The translations under genes and the position numbers were made by a program. This document shows, piece after piece, positions 58,571-64,000 of a stretch of 64,000 nt of DNA. Under the pieces are notes generated by a model. That model saw nothing but the letters and a program-made list of their open reading frames with translations. It was not told where the DNA came from and made no database searches. The DNA lies in the NCBI GenBank assembly GCA_964550985.1, contig CAZKBM010000001.1:70087-134086 (forward strand). The letters are read 5' to 3'. Source of the stretch: JAAYCI01 sp964550985. Its GTDB lineage: Bacteria > Bacillota > Clostridia > Oscillospirales > Ruminococcaceae. Each line of letters begins with the position of its first letter. The first letter of the stretch is position 1.

Positions 58571-60565
58571 ATGGAAAATCAAAGAGTGCCCAGTGTGCCC
58601 CTTGTCTGCTGCGACCCCTATTTTTCGCTCTGGTCTCCCGCCGATAAGCTCTACCAGGCCGAGACAGTGCACTGGACGGGTATGCGCAAAAAGGCGGTGG
58701 GAAGCGCCGTCATCGACGGCAAAACCTGGTGGTTTATGGGCCGCCAGCGCCAAACACCCATGCGGCAAACCGGGCTGCGGGTGGATGCCACCACCACCAC
58801 CTATCTGCTGGAAGGGGGCGGTATAGAATTGACCCTGCGGTTTTGCACCCCTTTGCTGCCGGAGGATTTCGACCTGCTTTCCCGCCCCTGCTCCTATGTG
58901 GATTACAGCCTGCGCGCCTTGGACGGCAAGCCCCATACCGGGGAGCTGAACTTTGGCTTTGACGCAGAGTTTTGTTATAACGGCGGGCTGCCAAAGCAGA
59001 TGACCGGGGGGCTGCACCGCTTTGAAAACATGGAGGCCGCCTGGATGGGCCGTACCTGCCAGATGCCGCTTTGCCATAGTGGAGACCTTCTCAGCATCGA
59101 CTGGGGCTACCTGTATTTGGCGGCGGGTGCAAAGGGCGGCACAGAGGTGGCCTGCAAGCTTGTGCCCGAGGGGGAGGGTACAAGCTTAAGCGCCCGCTTT
59201 GCCTTCTTGCTAAGCGCGGGGGGCAAACCGGCCGAGGGGGGCTTTGTGCTGGGCTATGACGACATCGCCTCTATCCATTATTTTGGGGACATAAAAAAAG
59301 GCTGGTGGGCCCGTAACGGGGCTACCATCATAGATGCGCTGGCCCTGGCGATAGGCGAAAAAGAGGAGATACTTCACCGCTGCCAAGCGTTTGACCGCGA
59401 GCTTTGGCAAAAGGCGGAAGAAAGCTGCGGGGCCGATTATGCGGCGCTGTGCGCGCTCTCCTGGAGGCAGGTGCTGGCCGCCCATAAGCTGATAGCCGAT
59501 AATGAGGGCCAGCCCGTGTTTATTTCAAAAGAATGCCACAGCAACGGCAGCGCAGCCACGGCGGATATCTCCTATCCCTCCTGCCCCATGTTGTTGCTGT
59601 ATGCCCCAAAACTGGTGGAGGCCATGCTGCGCCCCATTGTGAAGTTTGCCGCTCTGCCCGTGTGGGAATTTGATTTTGCCCCCCATGACGCGGGGCGTTA
59701 CCCCTACCTGACAGGGCAAAATTATGGCGCCGCGGGTGCCGCCGCCTTTGGGGGAGACCACAATGGCGCCGTGTATCCCCCTTACTATCTCTTCCCCGCG
59801 GGGGAAGGGGCCTACCTGCACGAGATGCAGATGCCGGTGGAGGAGAGCGGCAATATGCTGATTATGGCCGCGGCCGCAGCCCTAGTACAGGGGGATGCCG
59901 CGTTTGCCCAGCCCCATTTTGCCCTTTGGGAAAAATGGGCCTTATATCTTGAAAAACATGGCGAGGACCCCGGAGAGCAGCTTTGTACCGATGACTTTGC
60001 CGGGCACCTGGCACACAATGTAAACCTTGCGGCCAAAGCGGTAATGGGGCTTGAGGCCTATTCGGTTCTGCTGCGCCTGGCAGGCCGCCCCGGTGCCGAA
60101 GAATGGCATGAAAAAGCCGCCCGTGCGGCCCGCCGCTGGGAGGAGCGCGCCCAAAGCGGAGATCACACCGCCCTCACCTTTGGCGGAGAGGGTAGCTGGA
60201 GCATTAAATATAACCTGATATGGGATTTGTTATTCCAAAGCGGGCTGTTCAGCCCTGACATTTTTGAAAAGGAACTGGGCTGGTATTTAAAAAACCGCCT
60301 GCCCTATGGCCTGCCGCTGGATAGCCGGGAGACCTACACAAAAAGCGACTGGATTTTGTGGGCGGCATCCATGGCCCAAAAGCCCGAACAGGCCGCCCCG
60401 CTGATTGCGGATGTGGCGCGCTATGTGCGTGAAACGCCCGACCGCGTCCCCTTTTGCGACTGGTACGACAGCACCACCGCCGGGGAGGTGGCCTTCCAAA
60501 ACCGCAGTGTACAGGGGGGCATTTTTATGCCGCTGCTCAAGGCCAAACTGCTGGGGATAAGATAG
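58571..60565 (+). CDS. DUF4964/DUF5127/DUF4965/DUF1793 (GtaA-like) protein
   Basis: The 664 aa protein has the order of domains found in glutaminase GtaA-like proteins: VPLVCCDPYFSLWSPADKLY (DUF4964), a beta-rich middle, then SYPSCPMLLLYAPKLVEAML, FDFAPHDAGRYPYLTGQNY and MPVEESGNMLIMAAAAAL (DUF4965), and a final helical part with NLAAKAVMGLEAYSVLLRLA (DUF1793). In bacteria these act with glycosidases and are probably glycoside hydrolases in practice (inference). There is no signal peptide. ATG 58571 has GAGGA upstream; ORF extension to 58535 is not favoured. Confidence 0.78.
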   Translation: MENQRVPSVPLVCCDPYFSLWSPADKLYQAETVHWTGMRKKAVGSAVIDGKTWWFMGRQRQTPMRQTGLRVDATTTTYLLEGGGIELTLRFCTPLLPEDFDLLSRPCSYVDYSLRALDGKPHTGELNFGFDAEFCYNGGLPKQMTGGLHRFENMEAAWMGRTCQMPLCHSGDLLSIDWGYLYLAAGAKGGTEVACKLVPEGEGTSLSARFAFLLSAGGKPAEGGFVLGYDDIASIHYFGDIKKGWWARNGATIIDALALAIGEKEEILHRCQAFDRELWQKAEESCGADYAALCALSWRQVLAAHKLIADNEGQPVFISKECHSNGSAATADISYPSCPMLLLYAPKLVEAMLRPIVKFAALPVWEFDFAPHDAGRYPYLTGQNYGAAGAAAFGGDHNGAVYPPYYLFPAGEGAYLHEMQMPVEESGNMLIMAAAAALVQGDAAFAQPHFALWEKWALYLEKHGEDPGEQLCTDDFAGHLAHNVNLAAKAVMGLEAYSVLLRLAGRPGAEEWHEKAARAARRWEERAQSGDHTALTFGGEGSWSIKYNLIWDLLFQSGLFSPDIFEKELGWYLKNRLPYGLPLDSRETYTKSDWILWAASMAQKPEQAAPLIADVARYVRETPDRVPFCDWYDSTTAGEVAFQNRSVQGGIFMPLLKAKLLGIR

Positions 60566-60599
60566 GCCATCGCTTTTCAGCCCAGGGGCAAGCTGCCAT

Positions 60600-61424
60600 T
60601 CAATCGGGCAGGCCGCCAAAATAGGGGCCCGGCTGGTAGTGCTCAAAAATCACGGCGTCATTTTCCTGTTGCAACAGGCGGTTGTCGTCTCCGGGGCGGG
60701 CCGTCCAGGCAAAACGCATGGCAAAACGGCAGGCCAGCCGCACGCTTAGGGGTTTTGGGCCCTTTTGGTAGGCGATGAACTGGGGCCGCCCCAAAAAATT
60801 GGTGAATAACCAGCCCACAGCATAGCCCTTTGGCCCCTGTTTTAAGGCGCGGGGCGGGGCGGCCAGCTGCCCGCGCAGCAGCCCGGGCACATTCTTTTGG
60901 AACCAGCGCACAATGCGGGGGTCAAAGCTCTCCACACAGATATCGCCATCGTAACGGCGCAGGATGCGCCAGGCGTTCTCACACAAGGCTTTATGGTTGC
61001 CCCCGTGCTTTAGCTCAATCACAAGGGGTACTTTGCCATCCACAATTTCCAGCGCCTCCCGCAGGGTGGGGATGTGCTGGCTGGTCTCAAATAGCGTAAG
61101 GGTGCGCAGTTCGTCCAAATCCGTTTCGTCCACCCGCGCCTGCACTTTACAGCAGCGCTCCAAGGTGTCGTCGTGAAAAACCACCACAGCACCGTCACGG
61201 CTTAACCGGATATCCAGTTCAATGCCATAGCCCTCCTCGGCGGCGGCGGTAAAGGCGGCCAGGCTGTTTTCGGGCACCGCTTGGTCTTTGCTGTACAGGC
61301 CTCGGTGGGCAATGTTTTGCTGCCAAAAGGGTTCGCGCTGCTGCTGGCTGCTCTCGCCCGGTAACAGCAGGAAGAAAAATACCAGGGCGATGGCGCACAG
61401 CAGGGTTAGCACTGTTACAAGCAT
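60600..61424 (-). CDS. Glycerophosphodiester phosphodiesterase
   Basis: The 274 aa protein has an N-terminal membrane anchor (VLTLLCAIALVFFFLLLP) and a GDPD domain with NIAHRGLYSKD, PENSLAAFTAAAEEGYGIELDI, VVFHDDTLERCC and PLVIELKHGG. These motifs hold the catalytic His pair and the metal-binding Glu and Asp. It degrades glycerophosphodiesters outside or at the membrane. GGAGG lies 5 bases before ATG 61424; the upstream ATG at 61451 is less likely. It is convergent with the DUF4965 gene. Confidence 0.87.
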   Translation of the reverse strand: MLVTVLTLLCAIALVFFFLLLPGESSQQQREPFWQQNIAHRGLYSKDQAVPENSLAAFTAAAEEGYGIELDIRLSRDGAVVVFHDDTLERCCKVQARVDETDLDELRTLTLFETSQHIPTLREALEIVDGKVPLVIELKHGGNHKALCENAWRILRRYDGDICVESFDPRIVRWFQKNVPGLLRGQLAAPPRALKQGPKGYAVGWLFTNFLGRPQFIAYQKGPKPLSVRLACRFAMRFAWTARPGDDNRLLQQENDAVIFEHYQPGPYFGGLPD

Positions 61425-61714
61425 ACTGTCCTCCGGTAAGGTTTTTTCCATTTTAGCGCGTTTTCTAAAAGTGTGCAAATAATACACATCGTATTATTTG
61501 TTTTAAAATATCGCATAAGTAATCAAACTCTGTCGTTTTTATGCGAAAAACGGGGAAATTTTCTGCGGTTTTCACATTTACAACATACCCCCTGCATATG
61601 ATAAAATAATAAGGCAAAACGCCCCGCTGGGGTGCTTTGTGCTGCATGGCCGGGGCAAAACCCGTCACCAAAAAGCAGAAACGGCGCATAAGCGCTGGAA
61701 ACTGAGGTGTGACC

Positions 61715-62398
61715 ATGGTTAAAATTTTAGTTGCAGACGATGAGCCGAGGATTCGGGAGCTAATTCGGGAGCATTTGGAGCATGCGGGTTACCAGGTAGA
61801 AGAGGCGATAGACGGTTCGGCGGCGCTTGTGGCCCTGCAAAAAGGCGGGGTAGACCTGGTGCTTTTAGACATTATGATGCCATTTGTGGATGGCATGACG
61901 GCGCTGCGCGAGATGCGCCAGCGCAAAATTGACGTACCGGTCATCATGCTTACGGCAAGGGGCGAGGAATATGACCGGGTGGCGGGCCTTGAGGGCGGCG
62001 CAGACGATTATGTGGTGAAGCCTTTTTCCCCAAGGGAGCTGGTGGCCCGTGTAAAGGCCGTGCTGGCGCGCACCCTGCCCAAAGAGAAAACCGACGGCGA
62101 GAGCTATGTGTTTGGCGGCCTCACGGTGGATACCGTTTCCCACACGGTAAAAATAGACGGGCAAACGGCAGAGCTTACCCCAAAGGAATTTGACCTTTTG
62201 GTGTTTTTGGCGGCCAACAGGGGGATAGCCCTCTCTCGCGAGAAAATTTTGCAGAAGGTGTGGAACTATGACTATATTGGCGAGGACCGCACCGTGGACA
62301 CCCATGTAAAAATGCTGCGCGGGCACATTGGGGCCTACCGCAACTGCATTGTAACGGTTTGGGGCGTGGGCTATAAATTTGACCCGGAGGCGAAATAG
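61715..62398 (+). CDS. OmpR/PhoB-family response regulator
   Basis: The 228 aa protein has a receiver domain with KILVADDEPRIRELI (acidic pair), the phospho-acceptor Asp52 in LLDIMMP, MLTARGEEYD and VVKPFSPREL, and a winged-helix domain (LTPKEFDLLVFLAANRGIALSR, YDYIGEDRTVDTHVKMLRGHI, IVTVWGVGYKFDPE). ATG 61715 has GAGG upstream. It is followed within two bases by the histidine kinase gene, the usual pair. The signal and target genes are not known. Confidence 0.92.
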   Translation: MVKILVADDEPRIRELIREHLEHAGYQVEEAIDGSAALVALQKGGVDLVLLDIMMPFVDGMTALREMRQRKIDVPVIMLTARGEEYDRVAGLEGGADDYVVKPFSPRELVARVKAVLARTLPKEKTDGESYVFGGLTVDTVSHTVKIDGQTAELTPKEFDLLVFLAANRGIALSREKILQKVWNYDYIGEDRTVDTHVKMLRGHIGAYRNCIVTVWGVGYKFDPEAK

Positions 62399-62399
62399 A

Positions 62400-63950
62400 T
62401 TGCAGGTACAGCAAAAAGGCCGTATTGACATTCAAAAATGGTTCGCCGGCAGCATACGCCGCAAGCTTACTTTTTTTGTTATGCTGGTGTGCCTTGTGAT
62501 GATAGGCCTTTTTTGGCTGTTTGCGGTGCAACTGCTAGAACCGGTGTACAACGCCTCCATCCGCAGCGATTTAGGGCGCACGGTGGATATTTTTGCCGAG
62601 GTGCTGGACAAGGCGGAAAGCGATGGCGTGCCCATTACAGCGCTGTATGTAACCCAGCAGGGGCTGGAAAAGGGCCTTTCGCCCGAGTGTATTGAGCGGC
62701 TGAACCAGCGCATTGAGGCCGGGCAGATGCAAATTGAGCATCTTTGCATCGATATTTCCGACCAAAACCTGCGCAACGTCTTTTTGCAGGACAGTCTCTC
62801 CTCGCGCTGCGCATTGCACGACACCACGGGTATGCTGGGCGAGGCCGCGGGCCCCAACGGTGAAACGGCCCAGTACTTGCGCCAGGCGGTATTTAGCCAG
62901 GGCAGTGGATACCACAAAACACCGCTGCAGATGATTATGGGGAAAACTGCGGCGAACGGCCAGTTGGCCGTCATCATATCGGCCAGTTTGGAGCGGGTGC
63001 CCCAGGCCACCCAGGTACTTAGCCGCCTGATGTTTTTTGTGGCGCTGCTGCTCATCCTCATCTCGGTGCTGTGCGCCTTTGTATTCAGCCACTGGTTTAC
63101 AAAGCCCTTAACCCGGCTTTCGGCCGCAACACATGAGATTACCCGCGGCAACTACGACGCCCGCGTGCAGGTGAAGGGCAGCGATGAGATTGCCCAGCTC
63201 ACTACCGATTTTAACCAGATGGCCGAAGAGGTAAAGCAAAGCAGCGAATTGCAGCGGGACTTGTATGCAAATGTAAGCCATGATTTGCGCACCCCTTTAA
63301 CCTTAATTAAAGGCTATGCCGAGACCCTGCGCGACCTGACGGGGGACGACCCTAAAAAGCGGGAAGAACAACTGAACGTAATTGTGGATGAGAGTAACCG
63401 GCTAAGCGCCCTGGTGGGCAATGTGCTGGAGTTGAGCCGGATGTCCAGCGGGGTGGAAAAACCCGAGCCTGTGCGTTTTGACCTGACCCAGCTTTGTGAC
63501 GAGGTGGGCGAGCGGTATATGGAGGCCAGCCGCCAGGAAAACTATCACTTTGCGTTTGAGGGCGATACCCCGCTGGACGTGGTGGCCGACCCCGCCCTTT
63601 TGGAGCGGGCCCTGCACAACCTTTTGGGCAACGCCCTAAAGCACCTGGGGGAAGACGGCTATTTGGGCCTTAAGGTGTACGCCGTGCGCAGCGGTGTAGC
63701 CCGCGTGGAGGTGAGCGACCACGGCCCCGGCATCCCCCCGGCCGACCTGCCCCACCTGTTTGATAAGTACTACCGCAGCCGGGCCGATGCCGGCAAACCC
63801 GGCACGGGGCTGGGGCTCTCCATCACCAAGGCCATCTTCACGGTCAGCGGCTTTTCCTACGGGGTGGAAAGCGAGCAGGGCAAGGGCGCTATGTTCTGGT
63901 TTGAAGCGCCGCTGGCCCCCCCGCAGGCCCAGGTGGGCAAAACGCCTTAG
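62400..63950 (+). CDS. Membrane sensor histidine kinase
   Basis: The 516 aa protein has two membrane helices (about residues 22-45 and 205-235) around an extracytoplasmic sensor domain, then HAMP (FTKPLTRLSAATHEITRGNY), the phospho-accepting His294 in NVSHDLRTPLTLIKGY, the N box LLGNALKH, G1 DHGPGIPP, F LFDKYYRS and G2 GTGLGLSITK. TTG 62400 has GGAGG 9 bases upstream, overlapping the regulator gene end. Its TAG stop is made by the TA of a target and the G of a MITE-like copy starting at 63949. Confidence 0.9.
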   Translation: MQVQQKGRIDIQKWFAGSIRRKLTFFVMLVCLVMIGLFWLFAVQLLEPVYNASIRSDLGRTVDIFAEVLDKAESDGVPITALYVTQQGLEKGLSPECIERLNQRIEAGQMQIEHLCIDISDQNLRNVFLQDSLSSRCALHDTTGMLGEAAGPNGETAQYLRQAVFSQGSGYHKTPLQMIMGKTAANGQLAVIISASLERVPQATQVLSRLMFFVALLLILISVLCAFVFSHWFTKPLTRLSAATHEITRGNYDARVQVKGSDEIAQLTTDFNQMAEEVKQSSELQRDLYANVSHDLRTPLTLIKGYAETLRDLTGDDPKKREEQLNVIVDESNRLSALVGNVLELSRMSSGVEKPEPVRFDLTQLCDEVGERYMEASRQENYHFAFEGDTPLDVVADPALLERALHNLLGNALKHLGEDGYLGLKVYAVRSGVARVEVSDHGPGIPPADLPHLFDKYYRSRADAGKPGTGLGLSITKAIFTVSGFSYGVESEQGKGAMFWFEAPLAPPQAQVGKTP

Positions 63951-64000
63951 AGCAGATTAACAAAACATAGATATAGCGAACGCAGGCAGAAACGGTGCAG
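63949..64000. mobile_element. Start of a second MITE-like copy, cut by window edge
   Basis: The final 52 bases match, in the opposite orientation, the right end of the element at 42920-43079: GAGCAGATTAACAAAACATAGATATAGCGAACGCAGGCAGAAACGG. As in the first copy, it begins with the TA of the preceding TAG stop codon. Confidence 0.75.

Overview
The window looks like a chromosome segment of a GC-rich, Gram-positive, low-branching Firmicute, most likely a gut clostridium of the Oscillospiraceae/Ruminococcaceae type. This is inferred from strong AGGAGG ribosome sites, TTGACA/TATAAT-type promoters, rho-independent terminators, the CD1247-type small protein next to efp, YqeG, and sugar ABC operons with ArsR-type regulators. 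No rRNA, tRNA or CRISPR array was found. Two runs of ten N (52750-52759 and 54637-54646) show that this is a draft assembly.

Layout. (1) 3-3401 (+): the end of a surface-glycan module: a partial radical SAM protein, a polysaccharide pyruvyl transferase and a glycosyltransferase. (2) 3635-11006 (-): a six-gene operon of rfbC, an ABC-2 glycan exporter (permease and ATPase), two tandem double-domain glycosyltransferases and a lipoprotein, with a small YcxB-like membrane protein at its end. It is driven from a divergent promoter region at 11.1 kb. (3) 11299-30689 (+): a nonulosonic (legionaminic) acid locus containing legB, legC, a ptmE-like nucleotidyltransferase, legI, legG, two Gfo/Idh oxidoreductases, a CMP-nonulosonate synthetase and a PfkB sugar kinase. 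Between legB and legC lie about 10 kb of membrane genes: one DUF2142-like protein and three tandem copies of a two-gene cassette. Each cassette is a roughly 650-685 aa GT-C-like polytopic protein followed by a roughly 210 aa protein with two membrane segments. (4) 30772-42921 (+): hemW-like and flavodoxin genes; then, from a consensus promoter, an MBOAT acyltransferase, an SGNH partner, a GT-B-like protein, a Wzx-type flippase and a PseA/WbpG-type amidotransferase; then a zinc-finger membrane protein, sppA and hflX. (5) 43.1-47.1 kb: an orphan FliD-C-like gene, an NfeD/band-7 pair and repeat-rich non-coding DNA. (6) 47081-51206 (+): housekeeping genes rpsU, yqeG-like, endonuclease IV-like, M24 peptidase, efp and a CD1247-type protein. 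(7) 51326-60565: an ArsR-type regulator divergent from a carbohydrate ABC importer followed by a GH116-like glycosidase and a DUF4965 glutaminase-like/GH-like protein. (8) 60600-63950: a GDPD phosphodiesterase and an OmpR/histidine kinase pair.

How the genes fit together. About 42 kb is devoted to making, modifying and exporting a surface glycan that probably carries a legionaminic-acid-like sugar, with pyruvyl, acyl and amidino modifications possible. Both an ABC exporter and a Wzx flippase are present. No LegH-type N-acetyltransferase is visible, so that step must be encoded elsewhere or be different.

The strongest candidates for something new are the triplicated membrane cassette inside the leg locus and a roughly 160 bp MITE-like element flanked by TA. 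The end of a second copy of this element lies at the window edge. In both cases the host gene's TAG stop is formed by the target TA plus the first G of the element. A third observation is a family of roughly 53 bp dispersed repeats at gene ends.
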